A stretch of DNA of 64,000 nt from Nocardia yamanashiensis NBRC 100130 (GTDB taxonomy: Bacteria > Actinomycetota > Actinomycetes > Mycobacteriales > Mycobacteriaceae), in the NCBI RefSeq assembly GCF_001613325.1, contig NZ_BDCD01000014.1:1-64000 (forward strand), in the 5' to 3' direction. Below the pieces are notes generated by a model. The model saw nothing but the letters and a program-made list of their open reading frames with translations, was not told the origin of the DNA and searched no databases. Position numbers and translations under genes: made by a program. Below, in pieces: positions 41,560 through 50,180 of the stretch. Numbering within the stretch: position 1 is the stretch's first letter; the number at the start of each line of letters is the position of its first letter.

Positions 41560-41997
41560 ATGGCTTTCGCATTCGCATCCGCCGTTATCAACGCCCCCGC
41601 CGAGGAGGTCTGGGCTCGGCTGCGGGACTTCGGGGATCTGAGCTGGCATCCGGCGATCGCGTCCTGCGAAATCGTCTCCGAGACAGGGAAATCCGAGGTC
41701 GGAGCGGTTCGGCGGATCATGACGGCGGGCGGCGATCTCATCGTCGAGCGGTTGACCGCCATCGATGACGACCGGCGCAGCTTCAGTTACGTATTCGAGG
41801 AGGATCCGTTCGGGGTGCGGTCGTATCACGCGACCTTGAGTTTCACTCCCGTCACCGCCGACGGCACCACCTTCGCGCACTGGGAGACCCGGTTCGACGC
41901 CGACGCCGATGCCGAGGCACGCCTGGTGAACACGTTCGGCCGCGATATCTTCCAGGCGGGATTGCAGGCCTTGGACAAGGCGCTCGCGCAATCCTGA
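41560..41997 (+). CDS. SRPBCC-family (polyketide cyclase/START-like) protein
   Basis: A 145-residue START-like protein: FASAVINAPAEEVWARLRDF, WHPAIASCEI, GAVRRIM, then a long C-terminal helix. This is the pattern of the SRPBCC polyketide_cyc2 group that binds small hydrophobic ligands. The start at 41560 has GGAG 9 nt upstream; the longer frame from 41476 lacks one. It stands alone and converges on a membrane-protein gene. Confidence 0.85.
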   Translation: MAFAFASAVINAPAEEVWARLRDFGDLSWHPAIASCEIVSETGKSEVGAVRRIMTAGGDLIVERLTAIDDDRRSFSYVFEEDPFGVRSYHATLSFTPVTADGTTFAHWETRFDADADAEARLVNTFGRDIFQAGLQALDKALAQS

Positions 41998-42009
41998 GCG
42001 GACCGGCGT

Positions 42010-42591
42010 TCACAACCCCTGCCGCCATTCCCGTTCCCACCGAACGGCACGGTGCCGCTCACGGAACCCCATGAGCCCGGACAGCGAAAGCAGAGCGAGA
42101 CCCCAGATCCCCAGCAGCACAACCAGACCGACCATAATCCCGGTGCTGACGGGCGACGGAGCTGCTGCGGGGTCCTGGGTCGGTTGTCCCGCCTGGTCGA
42201 GCCAGATGGTGACCTCTTCCCCGCGACGCGCTTCGGCCGGAACGTCCGCCTCCCCCGTGTAGGCGGCCCCGTCCCGAACCCATCGCACCGATGCCGTAGC
42301 CGTGGACGACACCTGACGGCCGATATCGTCGCCGACCGCACCGACCTCGGGGTCGGCGATGACGGTCGCCGGAACAGCGGTCTTCGTGGCGCACTGCGCC
42401 CGGAACCGAACGGCGGCATCGCTGTACGCACCGGTCCCCGCCGCCGCCCCCACCGGAACCGCCGCCAGCATCACCACCCCGAGAACCAGCACGGCCCAAG
42501 CCACCACCCGGTCGAGTCCGTCCATCAACGGATTCGGATTCCACGGCCCGGCCCGCCAGGCCCGAACCGGCATCGACGGATAGGTCGTCAT
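42010..42591 (-). CDS. Rv1733c-like two-helix membrane protein
   Basis: The protein (193 aa) has membrane helices at about residues 27-50 and 145-170 flanking an extracellular beta domain (VPATVIADPEV, TASVRWV, GEEVTIWLDQAGQPT). The layout and the VRWVRDG/TIWLDxxG motifs match the mycobacterial Rv1733c family, a DosR-regulon membrane antigen of unknown function. AGGAGG precedes the ATG. Confidence 0.78.
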   Translation of the reverse strand: MTTYPSMPVRAWRAGPWNPNPLMDGLDRVVAWAVLVLGVVMLAAVPVGAAAGTGAYSDAAVRFRAQCATKTAVPATVIADPEVGAVGDDIGRQVSSTATASVRWVRDGAAYTGEADVPAEARRGEEVTIWLDQAGQPTQDPAAAPSPVSTGIMVGLVVLLGIWGLALLSLSGLMGFRERHRAVRWEREWRQGL

Positions 42592-42728
42592 CCCGCGGCC
42601 ACCTCCTGATCGTCGGCGAATACTCGACTTCACCGGTCAGCAGACCACCCCGTGCGACCGCGCGTATCCCCCGATTCGGATGAGACGTCAGTCGTGGGTG
42701 GTGACGAGGTTTTTTCGGTTCGCAAGGC

Positions 42729-44033
42729 TCATCGCGTCACCGGCAGTGCGGCCGAGACCTCGCGGGCGGCCCGGGTACCGGACTCGATCGCGCCCTCGAG
42801 GTAGCCCGCATGTTCGATGGCCCGCTCGGTGCCGCCCCAGTGAAGGTGGCCGACCGGGACCGACGGGACCGGCGGCAGGGCGGCGGCGCAGCCGGGTTCG
42901 GGCAGCGCCACATAGCCGCCGCCGACGTATTCGTCGCGATGCCAGGACTTTTCGTACCAGCCGACCGGCTCGAGCACCTCGGGTCCGAGACGCTCGGCGA
43001 GCGGGCCGAGCAGTTTGCGGCGGCGCGCCTGTGGGTCCGATTCGTCGAGGTCGTGGGCTTGCGACCCGCCGACGAGGATGCACAGGTGGCCTGGGCCGTC
43101 GGGCGCGGAGGTGTCGAACACCGCGCGGGCGGGTGTGTCCAGGATGAGGAATTCGCCGGTGTGGCGTTCGCGCCAGAACGGACGCTCGTAGACGGCGATC
43201 GCCTTGTACACCGAGCCCATGTAGCTGCCGGACGCCAGGTCGGCGTGCTCCGGAGGCAGCGCGGGGGTGTAGGTGATCCGGCCGAGCAGGGGCGGCGGGA
43301 CGGTGACGATCACCTTCGCGGCGCGGAGCGTCTCCGTCTCGGTCCGCACCAGTAGGCCGTCGTCGTCCTGGTCGATCGACAACACGTTGCGCCCCAGCCG
43401 GATTCGTGTTCCGAGCTCGGCCGCCAGGCGATCCGTCACCGCGCCCATGCCCTCGACGAGCAGCGAATCCTGGGCGCCACCGCGGGTCGACAGCATGGTC
43501 CGGAGTCCGCCCTGGAGGCGGATCATGCGGGCCATCGAGTGCACGGACATGCGGTCGAGATCGGTTGTCCAGGAGATGGCAGCCATCGTGTCCAGGAGTT
43601 TCCGGCTGGTGCGCCCGGGCACGCGGGCTACCCAGGATGCGACGGTGGTGGAGTTGAAGCGCCGTGTTCGTCCGCTGCGGGACAGCACTTCCGCGGCGGC
43701 CAGCGCCAGCCCCGCCGACAACAGCGCCGGCACGCCGACCCGCCGGGACCGGTGCAGCAGTGTCGGCATGCTCCCGGTATGCATGGCGAATCGGGTGGCG
43801 CCCAGTTCATCGGCCAGCGCGGCGAGGCGATAGTGGTCGTGGCCGATCCATTGCCCGCCCAGATCGACTCGTGAACCGAGAGCGGTGGTTTCGCTCATCG
43901 CCCGTCCGCCCACCCGGTGCGCAGCCTCGAGCACGAGCACCTCGATCCCCCGGCGATGCAGTTCGCGCGCGGCGATCAAGCCGGACAGCCCCGCACCGAC
44001 GACCACTACTTCCGTGCTCCGACCTTCCGGCAT
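42729..44033 (-). CDS. FAD-dependent amine oxidase (flavin monoamine oxidase family)
   Basis: A 434-residue flavoprotein with VVVVGAGLSGLIAARELHRRG (dinucleotide fold) and the RVGGRAMSE loop. The C-terminal HLHWGGTERAIEHAGYLEGAIESG is the conserved FAD-binding end of monoamine-oxidase-like enzymes. GGGAGG before ATG 44033. A TetR gene is directly upstream on the same strand, with a palindrome (44061-44082) between them. Confidence 0.9.
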   Translation of the reverse strand: MPEGRSTEVVVVGAGLSGLIAARELHRRGIEVLVLEAAHRVGGRAMSETTALGSRVDLGGQWIGHDHYRLAALADELGATRFAMHTGSMPTLLHRSRRVGVPALLSAGLALAAAEVLSRSGRTRRFNSTTVASWVARVPGRTSRKLLDTMAAISWTTDLDRMSVHSMARMIRLQGGLRTMLSTRGGAQDSLLVEGMGAVTDRLAAELGTRIRLGRNVLSIDQDDDGLLVRTETETLRAAKVIVTVPPPLLGRITYTPALPPEHADLASGSYMGSVYKAIAVYERPFWRERHTGEFLILDTPARAVFDTSAPDGPGHLCILVGGSQAHDLDESDPQARRRKLLGPLAERLGPEVLEPVGWYEKSWHRDEYVGGGYVALPEPGCAAALPPVPSVPVGHLHWGGTERAIEHAGYLEGAIESGTRAAREVSAALPVTR

Positions 44034-44060
44034 AGCCGCGCCTCCCAGGCAACTCGAACT

Positions 44061-44082
44061 AAGTCGTACAACCGACCGACTT
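44061..44082. promoter_or_regulatory. Candidate TetR operator ahead of the amine oxidase gene
   Basis: AAGTCG-N10-CGACTT lies 28 bp before the amine oxidase start and 44 bp after the TetR stop. Confidence 0.45.
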
Positions 44083-44125
44083 TTTTCAGTAAGCCACAGG
44101 ACCGGCTCATGCGCAATGACGGAAG

Positions 44126-44734
44126 TCAGGCGATGGGTTGCGGATCCGCGAAGGCCACGACCATATCCACCGCACGATCGAGGTCGCGGCGGGCACGTTC
44201 GCGATCCGGATTCGCCACGTACTGCACGATCAGCCCGTCCACGACGGCCAGCGACAACCGCCCGAGCGTGTCGAAGTCGACGGCGCAACGTTCACCCGCG
44301 AGCCGCGCCGCCTCGGCGCAGAACTCGGCGACCAGCGCGGTGTAGCGCTCGTACTGCAGGTGAGCCAAGCCCCCTGCCCCTTCGGTGCGGGCGGAGTGCA
44401 TAGCCAGCTCGTACTGCATGATCTGCAGCCCGATGTCGTTCTCCACCAGGGTCTTCCAGAAGTTCAGGACACTGCCGCGCAACACGTGCGCCACCCCGCG
44501 ATCGACATGCACGTCCAGCTGCAGCGTCTCCGCGACATCACCAGTGACCGCCGTGATGACGGCGCGCAGCAGTTTGTCCTTGCTAGGAAAGACGTAGTGC
44601 AGCGTCCCCAGCGCGATACCGGCCTCGGCGGCAACCGCACGCAAAGTCGTCCCGGCAACCCCGACCGTACTGAGCACCCGCACCGCCGCCGCGACGATCT
44701 CCTCCTCGCGCTGAGCCGCTTTGACGTAAGCCAT
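44126..44734 (-). CDS. TetR-family regulator (BetI-like C-domain)
   Basis: A 202-residue regulator with HTH EIVAAAVRVLSTVGVAGTTL and GIALGTLHYVFPSKDKLL, and a C-terminal domain of the BetI-like (TetR_C_6) type. ATG 44734 has a weak ribosome site; GTG 44737 is possible. It precedes the amine oxidase gene and probably controls it. Confidence 0.9.
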   Translation of the reverse strand: MAYVKAAQREEEIVAAAVRVLSTVGVAGTTLRAVAAEAGIALGTLHYVFPSKDKLLRAVITAVTGDVAETLQLDVHVDRGVAHVLRGSVLNFWKTLVENDIGLQIMQYELAMHSARTEGAGGLAHLQYERYTALVAEFCAEAARLAGERCAVDFDTLGRLSLAVVDGLIVQYVANPDRERARRDLDRAVDMVVAFADPQPIA

Positions 44735-45111
44735 CACGCGGCGGTGGTGGGCTGGCGGGGCTCGTCGGTCACCGGGCCACTGTACCGACCACATCGAAGG
44801 CAGCTGGTTCACCACCGACACTCCGACCTGATGCCGCCGCCACCCTTGCAACCGGGGGTGTCCGGAAGCGCTCAATCCGGCCGAAGCCTACTGCGCGCCG
44901 ATGAAGCGCTGCATCTGCTGCACCAGATCGACCGGGCTCCGTCATGTCGTTACGACAATTCCGTGCCACGGTGGTGACCTGTCGTGCCGAAGTTGCCGCC
45001 AATTCGGGATTGCGGGAATGTCGCTGTACCGGTGGGGCGTTGGCCCCGGTACCGTGCCCGAGACTTCCCGACCGTCGTGTTCCACCTGAACCGAAGCGGA
45101 GAACTATCGAC
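44735..45111. other. 377-bp region without a convincing gene
   Basis: This is the divergent promoter region of the TetR and EspR-like genes. A 62-codon Cys-rich frame at 44901-45089 (CICC, CRSC) has no ribosome site and no coding-type third-position pattern, so I do not call it. Confidence 0.5.
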
Positions 45112-45582
45112 ATGACCAGTGCAGTCCACGCAGTTCGAAGGGGCTACCTACCCGCGTCGCAGCATGCCGTCGCGCAGTTCGCGGCGCGGCTGGATTGGTT
45201 GCTGAACAATGCGGATTCGGCGCCTATGACCCATTTGGAAGTGGTGGCGGCCTTACGCGCGCAAGGGCATCGGCTATCGGCTGGATATCTCTCGCAGTTG
45301 CGCAACGGCGTGCGGACCAGGCCGTCGAACGGGCTGGTCGCGGCGTTGGCGCACTACTTCCGCGTCGATGTGGAGTACTTCTACGTGCCGGCGCGCATGC
45401 CGGAACACGCTGCCGCGCAGCACGATCGATGCCTGGCGGGGCAGATGTCGCACCCCCGGCTGCGCCGCCTGCTGACGACCGCGAGCGGGCTGTCCGCGGA
45501 GTCGCTGGAGCTGCTCGCCGATGTCGCGGCGCGGCTCTACGCCGGCGAATACGATGCGGCCACCACCGCCGCCACCGCATGA
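45112..45582 (+). CDS. EspR-like XRE DNA-binding protein
   Basis: A 156-residue protein: HTH in residues about 25-85 (HLEVVAALRAQGHRLSAGYL, SQLRNGVRTRPS, LVAALAHYFRVD) followed by a C-terminal helical dimerisation region. The segment SxxYLSQLRxGxRTxPS is that of mycobacterial EspR, a nucleoid-associated regulator of the ESX-1 accessory locus. No ESX gene is in the window. Purine-rich GGAGAA precedes the ATG. Confidence 0.82.
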   Translation: MTSAVHAVRRGYLPASQHAVAQFAARLDWLLNNADSAPMTHLEVVAALRAQGHRLSAGYLSQLRNGVRTRPSNGLVAALAHYFRVDVEYFYVPARMPEHAAAQHDRCLAGQMSHPRLRRLLTTASGLSAESLELLADVAARLYAGEYDAATTAATA

Positions 45583-45599
45583 GCGGTACCGCGGCGAGG

Positions 45600-45893
45600 T
45601 CAGCAGCGGGTGCCCAGGCGCAGGGCGGACTTGCTGTCGAAATTGTCCGGGTCCACCGCGGCCCGCACCACGGTCTGTTTGGCGAGGTCGACCAGGAAGG
45701 TCCAGCCGCCGGTCAGGATGACGCCCAGGGCATCGGTGCGATTCACCTGAATGTACTTGGCGCTGTCCGGAACCCGGCGCGCGGTGAACCTGCCGAACCG
45801 GGTCTCGGGCGCCTTGGCCCGCACCAGCTCGATCGCGGCGGTGGCATCGGCGCCGAGGATCTCCGTCGCGGGATTTGCGCTCACGGTCTGCAC
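45600..45893 (-). CDS. Hypothetical protein, 97 aa
   Basis: A small soluble protein (TEILGADATAAIELVRAKAP, KYIQVNRTDALGVILTGGW) with one C-terminal Cys. No family recognised. It converges on the EspR-like gene with an 18-bp gap. Codon usage is normal for the window. Confidence 0.6.
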   Translation of the reverse strand: MQTVSANPATEILGADATAAIELVRAKAPETRFGRFTARRVPDSAKYIQVNRTDALGVILTGGWTFLVDLAKQTVVRAAVDPDNFDSKSALRLGTRC

Positions 45894-46260
45894 GACTGTC
45901 CTTCACTCGAAGCAAGTTTCGATTATCGGCACTTTCTATACCGAATATCGGCGCCGCGCGCACATCCTTTCGACAACAGCGCCCGCGCCCGGACCAGGTA
46001 GTAGCATGATCAAGTGATCGAAACATGTTATGGGCAACCCGCTTTGATGTTTCGCAGATCCTTCCGGCGCACGGCGACAGGTTCACCCGAACCGTGCGGC
46101 GAGTGACGACGTCGAAATCATCGATGCAGATCTTCTTGCAGGGCAAATAGATACACCGCGACACGACAGCTGGACAGCGATGCGACTACCTCGGACGACT
46201 TCGATGCTGCTCAGCTGACCGCGGCGCGGTCGGCACACTCGTTCCAGGGAGCTCGCTCAC
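45894..46260. other. 367-bp region, probably promoters; no firm gene
   Basis: The GC content is lower near 45900-46030 (GTTTCGATTATCGGCACTTT, then GATCAAGTGATC), consistent with divergent promoters. A 41-codon frame at 46025-46150 lacks a ribosome site and is not called. Confidence 0.45.
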
Positions 46261-46341
46261 ATGACAGGTCTATCCTCCGCAGGTCAACGGCCGAATCCGG
46301 GCCGCCGCAGCAACATTCCAGCGGGTCCGCGCCGCCGATGA
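46261..46341 (+). CDS. 26-residue ORF coupled to the P450 gene
   Basis: ATG 46261 has GGGAG 8 nt upstream, and its TGA overlaps the P450 ATG (ATGA at 46338-46341). The peptide (MTGLSSAGQRPNPGRR and ten more residues) is basic with no recognisable domain. It may be a leader that delivers ribosomes to the P450 start, which has no ribosome site of its own other than inside this ORF. It could also be the remnant of a larger upstream gene. Confidence 0.5.
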   Translation: MTGLSSAGQRPNPGRRSNIPAGPRRR

Positions 46342-47528
46342 GACTGCACTCAGCGGCCTTCGCCGCCGACCCCCATCACCACTACGATCAACTCAAGCGC
46401 GAGCACGGCGCCCTGGCCCCGGTGGAAGTCGCCGACGAGGTACCGGCCAGTCTGATATTGGACTACCGCACCGCGCTGCACGTGCTCAACGACGCCGACC
46501 ACTTCCCCGCCGATCCGCGCGCCTGGCAGAGTACGGTCCCCGAGCAATGCCCGGTGCTGCCGATGATGGAGTGGACGCCCGTCGCGGGCAAACACGATGC
46601 CGGACAACACGTCCGGTACCGTTCGGCCTACAACGCCGCGCTCGGCGACATCGATCTGTTCCGGCTGCGCACCTCCGTCGAAGCGATCGCCGTGCCGTTG
46701 ATCAACGACTTCTGCGAGACGGGTGCGGCCGACCTGCTCGGCGACTACGCCGTCCCGCTCACGCTGCGAGTGATCAACGACCTCATGGGCTTCTCGCCCG
46801 GAGCCGGTCAGCGCCTGGCCGCGGCGATGACGGGCCTGGAGGAATCGGCGGACGCGGCCACCGCGGATACGCACGATCGCCGGTTCCGGGCCGCCATCGC
46901 CGAGATCGTCGCGGCCAAGCGCGCCATTCCGGGCGGCGATCTGATCTCCGCGCTGGTGCACGATCCGGTCGAACTCGACGACGCCGAAATCGTCGCGCTG
47001 GCGGCGGTGCTCTATGCCCGAGGCACCGCGCCGACCTGGAATCTCATCGCGAACACACTCCTGCGGATGACAACCGACCAGTTCTTCCGGGACATGCTGC
47101 TGGGCGGATCGGTCTCAACGCGCGATGCCATCGAAGAAGTCCTGTTCCGCGATCCCCCGCTGGCCAATTCGTGCGTGCGCTTCCCCCGGCAACCGCAGAT
47201 CGTGGGCGATGTCTGGCTGCCGGTGGATCAGCCGGTGATCATCAGTTCCACCGCCTGCAACAACGACTCCGAACTGACCGGCGACCGCACCGGCAACCGC
47301 TCCCATCTGGCCTGGGGTGCGGGACCGCGCGCCTGCCCGGCGCAAGCGGTGGCCATGGTGATCGCACAGGAAGCGCTCGATCAACTGCTCGACGCCCTGC
47401 CCGATATCGTCCTGGCGGTGCCGCCGGATGAGATTCGGTGGCGGCCGAGCGCCTTCCATCGCGCGCCGTACGCGGTGCCGGTGAATTTCGCTCCCGCGCC
47501 GCCGCTTCCGGGTTCCCGGGCGGGCTGA
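46338..47528 (+). CDS. Divergent cytochrome P450 lacking ExxR (CYP157-like)
   Basis: A 396-residue P450 with the heme loop HLAWGAGPRACPAQ (Cys333). The K-helix ExxR is EVLF in EEVLFRDPP, so the usual Arg is missing, and the I-helix reads ARGTAPTW without the acid-Thr pair. Such changes are known in the CYP157 family of Streptomyces conservons, where the P450 accompanies a sensor kinase, roadblock protein, DUF742 protein and GTPase. None of those is in the window. Monooxygenase activity is doubtful; a regulatory or alternative role is possible (inference). Confidence 0.82.
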   Translation: MRLHSAAFAADPHHHYDQLKREHGALAPVEVADEVPASLILDYRTALHVLNDADHFPADPRAWQSTVPEQCPVLPMMEWTPVAGKHDAGQHVRYRSAYNAALGDIDLFRLRTSVEAIAVPLINDFCETGAADLLGDYAVPLTLRVINDLMGFSPGAGQRLAAAMTGLEESADAATADTHDRRFRAAIAEIVAAKRAIPGGDLISALVHDPVELDDAEIVALAAVLYARGTAPTWNLIANTLLRMTTDQFFRDMLLGGSVSTRDAIEEVLFRDPPLANSCVRFPRQPQIVGDVWLPVDQPVIISSTACNNDSELTGDRTGNRSHLAWGAGPRACPAQAVAMVIAQEALDQLLDALPDIVLAVPPDEIRWRPSAFHRAPYAVPVNFAPAPPLPGSRAG

Positions 47529-47635
47529 AACGCCGCGGGCCGACCCGTCGATAGACCAGAGGGTACGGATGGTCCGTCGTCCTCGTCTGCCACGGCCGCC
47601 CGACTCGGGACGAACCCGATTGGAAGGCAAGGCGA

Positions 47636-48268
47636 TTGACTGCCGTACGAGACGCATACCTCTCGGCCGCGACCGCGACGGGAACGCTGCTCGCGAATCC
47701 GGCGGTCGCGGCCGCCTGGGAGCAGCCCAGCGCTTTGCCGGAATTCAGTCTCCACGGCCTCGCCGGGCATCTGGCCGCCCAGGTTCTGCACGTGACGCCC
47801 GTACTCGAAACCGAGCCGCCCGTCGCGCCGTCGCTCTCGGTGACCGAATTCTTCACGCACTCACCGGCATTCGAGGCCGGCGTCGACGCGGACATCAGCG
47901 TCTGGATCCGCCGCAACGGCGAGTCCACGGCGGCCGACGGCGTGGACTCGCTGGTGCGGCGGGTCGAGACTGCGATCGAGCACCAACGGACGGCGCTGTT
48001 CACGCAAGCGCCCGATCGGCTGATCGGCATCCTCGACCGGCCGATGCTGCTCGACGACTTCCTGCTCACCCGCATGCTCGAGATCGTGGTGCATTCCGAC
48101 GACCTGGCGGTCAGCGCGGGCATACCGACACCGGCGTTCCCCGCGCAGGTTTTCGAACCGGTGCTGCATCTGCTGGCGAGCCTCACGGTGACCCGGCACG
48201 GTCAGACCGCGGTGCTGCGCGCGCTGACCAGGGCCGAGCGGGCGCCGGGAACGATCACGGCGTTCTGA
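47636..48268 (+). CDS. DinB/maleylpyruvate-isomerase-fold (TIGR03083-like) protein
   Basis: A 210-residue four-helix-bundle protein (TTG start, AAGG upstream). HGLAGHLAAQVLH near residue 40 and RMLEIVVHSDDLA near residue 140 give the His/Asp metal-site pattern of mycothiol-dependent isomerase-like proteins. The C-terminal RHGQTAVLRALTRAER is also typical. Substrate unknown; possibly a mycothiol S-transferase or metal-dependent detoxifier. Confidence 0.8.
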   Translation: MTAVRDAYLSAATATGTLLANPAVAAAWEQPSALPEFSLHGLAGHLAAQVLHVTPVLETEPPVAPSLSVTEFFTHSPAFEAGVDADISVWIRRNGESTAADGVDSLVRRVETAIEHQRTALFTQAPDRLIGILDRPMLLDDFLLTRMLEIVVHSDDLAVSAGIPTPAFPAQVFEPVLHLLASLTVTRHGQTAVLRALTRAERAPGTITAF

Positions 48269-48280
48269 CCTGGGTCGGGG

Positions 48281-49255
48281 TCAGAACGAGGTGCCCGCGA
48301 AGACCTCGTCGGTGCCACGGCGCGGCGTTTCCGCCAGGGGCGCGGCGCTCGAGCGAACCCACCCGGCGCGGATCATCACCTGCGGAAAACGGCTCTCGCA
48401 CAGCGAGAATCGGATTTCCTCGCGCAGATCGGGAACGCCGAGGGGTTCGGTCTGGATGCAGGTGGCCAGGCCGAGATCGGTGGCCGCGAGCAGCAGGGCG
48501 CTGAGGGATTCACCAGCTCGGAGCTGGGCGCGGCGGTCGTCCTGGTCGGTGCTGACGATCAGCCATTCGGCGTCGTCATGAGATTGGGCGATATCGATCA
48601 GCACGGGGTCGGCGAAGGAACGACACGGCAGCTGGTCGTCGGTACGGACCGAGGTCACATTGCGCGCGGGCACACCGTCGGGGGTGCCGCGCCGGCCGCT
48701 CCATTCGGCGAGTTCGACCTGGTAGCGGGCGTCGTCGGCGTGCCGTTCGGCGGCGGTGCGAATGAGCTTGCCGAGCTGGGGGCGCATCGATTCGGGCACG
48801 GTCTGCACGGCCGCGCCGAAGCGGGTGGCGTAGTCCGAAGCGGTGCGGACGTATCGCTGCGGCACCTCGCCGCAGGCGAATCGGCGGCGGTCGCTGCGAC
48901 GGTGCACCATGGCGGTGGTCAGGCCGAAGTCGGTGCCGCGCGGCCTTTTCCGGGTCAGCCGGAGCGTGGCCAGGTGGTCCGGGTCCGCCGGATCGGGCAG
49001 ATGCTCGACCTCGCCGGCCCAGCCCAGGGCGGCCAGCGCGACCCGCAGATGATGCAGGACCGCGCCGCAGCTGAGGACGAGCGCCCGCTGTTCGGGGTCG
49101 GTCGCGCTCAGGTGCCGGGACCGATCGGCGTAGAGGTCGAGTTCGCCGCCGTCGAAGCGCCAGCGCCAGGGTTGCGAATTGTGGACCGATGGGGCGCGCT
49201 GAGCCAGTCCGATCGCGGCTCGAATCGTCTCCAGGCCGGGGTTGCCACGCTGCAT
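48281..49255 (-). CDS. Acg-family FMN-binding protein (nitroreductase-like)
   Basis: A 324-residue two-lobed nitroreductase-fold protein: LAQRAPSVHNSQPWRW, DRSRHLSATDPEQRALVLSCGA, HRRSDRRRF and a second lobe ending QVMIRAGWV. These are hallmarks of the mycobacterial Acg (Rv2032)/Rv3131/Rv3127 family, known DosR-regulon members proposed to sequester FMN. It is directly downstream of a DevR/DosR-like gene. I found no clear DosR box in the 139-bp gap. Confidence 0.88.
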   Translation of the reverse strand: MQRGNPGLETIRAAIGLAQRAPSVHNSQPWRWRFDGGELDLYADRSRHLSATDPEQRALVLSCGAVLHHLRVALAALGWAGEVEHLPDPADPDHLATLRLTRKRPRGTDFGLTTAMVHRRSDRRRFACGEVPQRYVRTASDYATRFGAAVQTVPESMRPQLGKLIRTAAERHADDARYQVELAEWSGRRGTPDGVPARNVTSVRTDDQLPCRSFADPVLIDIAQSHDDAEWLIVSTDQDDRRAQLRAGESLSALLLAATDLGLATCIQTEPLGVPDLREEIRFSLCESRFPQVMIRAGWVRSSAAPLAETPRRGTDEVFAGTSF

Positions 49256-49275
49256 GACTGGGGATGGTCCTTTCG

Positions 49276-49303
49276 AGTGGATGAGCAGATCTCCTCATCC
49301 ACT
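49276..49303. promoter_or_regulatory. 10-bp inverted repeat before the Acg-type gene
   Basis: AGTGGATGAG-N8-CTCATCCACT lies 20 bp upstream of the start at 49255 and 90 bp after the DevR stop. Either an operator or an mRNA hairpin separating the two genes. Confidence 0.5.
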
Positions 49304-49394
49304 TGTCCCACGCCGGGGCCTGTCCGGCAGCGAATCGAAGGTCATGAGAATTCGTGACTTCCGGGCAAAAGCCCAGCTCACCGGGCGGTGCGAC

Positions 49395-50054
49395 TCAACC
49401 GACATCGGGCAAATCAGACGCGAGGCCGAGGCGGGCGGCCACCACCGCCGCCTGCGCGCGCCGCTCCAGACCCAGCTTCCGCAGCAGTTGCGACACGTAG
49501 TTCTTCACCGTCCGCTCGGACAGGAACATCCGCCGGGCGATCTGCCGATTGGTCAGGCCCGCGCCGAGCATGCGCAGCAGCTTGTATTCGCGATCGCTGA
49601 GGTCGTGCAGTGATCCGGGCCTGCCCGCGCCGGTATCGGCCCGTAGCCGCCGCATCAGCCCGGCGGTGGCATGGGCATCGAGCAGCGATTTGCCCGCCGC
49701 CACCGACCGGACGGCCGCGAGCAGTTCCCGCCGCCCGATGTCCTTGACCAGGTACGCATCGGCCCCCGCCAGCACCGCCCCGAGAATCGCCTCCTCATCG
49801 GAGTGCGAGGTGAGGATCAGCAACCGCAGACCGGGCAGCACATCGCGCAGTTCACGGCACAATTCGATGCCATTGCAGTCCGGTAGCCGCACATCGAGAA
49901 TCGCAACGTCAGCGTGCTGGTGCGGAAGCAGCGTGCGCGCTTCCGCGCAGGTCGCGGCCTCGCCGACGGTGCGCATATCGGGTTCGCCGTCGATGAGGGT
50001 GCGCAGGCCGATCCGGACCACCTCGTGGTCGTCGACGAGGAAGACCCGAATCAT
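49395..50054 (-). CDS. NarL/LuxR-type response regulator, DevR/DosR-like
   Basis: The protein (219 aa) has a receiver domain with acidic pair DD8-9, phospho-acceptor Asp54 (AILDVRLPD), and LTSHSDEEAI and YLVKDIG (Lys). The LuxR HTH is at about 150-210 (DLSDREYKLLRMLGAGLTNRQIARRMFLSERTVKNY, shown here as motif text in two parts: LSDREYKLL and RTVKNYVSQLLRKLG). The phrase DGNGIELCR-like DCNGIELCRELRDVLPG and the C-terminus resemble mycobacterial DosR. No cognate DosS/DosT kinase is adjacent. Confidence 0.9.
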   Translation of the reverse strand: MIRVFLVDDHEVVRIGLRTLIDGEPDMRTVGEAATCAEARTLLPHQHADVAILDVRLPDCNGIELCRELRDVLPGLRLLILTSHSDEEAILGAVLAGADAYLVKDIGRRELLAAVRSVAAGKSLLDAHATAGLMRRLRADTGAGRPGSLHDLSDREYKLLRMLGAGLTNRQIARRMFLSERTVKNYVSQLLRKLGLERRAQAAVVAARLGLASDLPDVG

Positions 50055-50091
50055 CGCTCACCCCTGTCGTTTCCGAACGCTCGAAATACCA

Positions 50092-50169
50092 ACCGATCGG
50101 TACTACATCTGGCTCGGGTACCCGGCGTGACCAGCGGCAAACGTCCCGCGGTGTGCTGATACCCGAGCC
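50092..50169. promoter_or_regulatory. Palindrome and long-loop inverted repeat upstream of the DevR-like gene
   Basis: ACCGATCGGT (50092-50101) is 38 bp from the DevR start. GGCTCGGGTA (50111-50120) is repeated in reverse at 50160-50169 with a 39-nt spacer, 12 bp after the MltG-like stop. The first may be an operator, the second a terminator-type structure. Confidence 0.4.
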
Positions 50170-50180
50170 CGCTTCGCCGA

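Noticed and set aside
44901..45089. Cys-rich 62-codon ORF (CICC, CRSC)
   Set aside because: No ribosome site and no G/C-biased third codon positions; lies in a divergent promoter region.
46025..46150. 41-residue ORF upstream of the P450 unit
   Set aside because: No Shine-Dalgarno sequence, ordinary composition, and located where promoters are expected.
49256..49394. DosR box upstream of the Acg-type gene
   Set aside because: GGGCTTTTGCCC is palindromic but two bases shorter than the DosR box and lacks the GAC/GTC elements; no better match seen.
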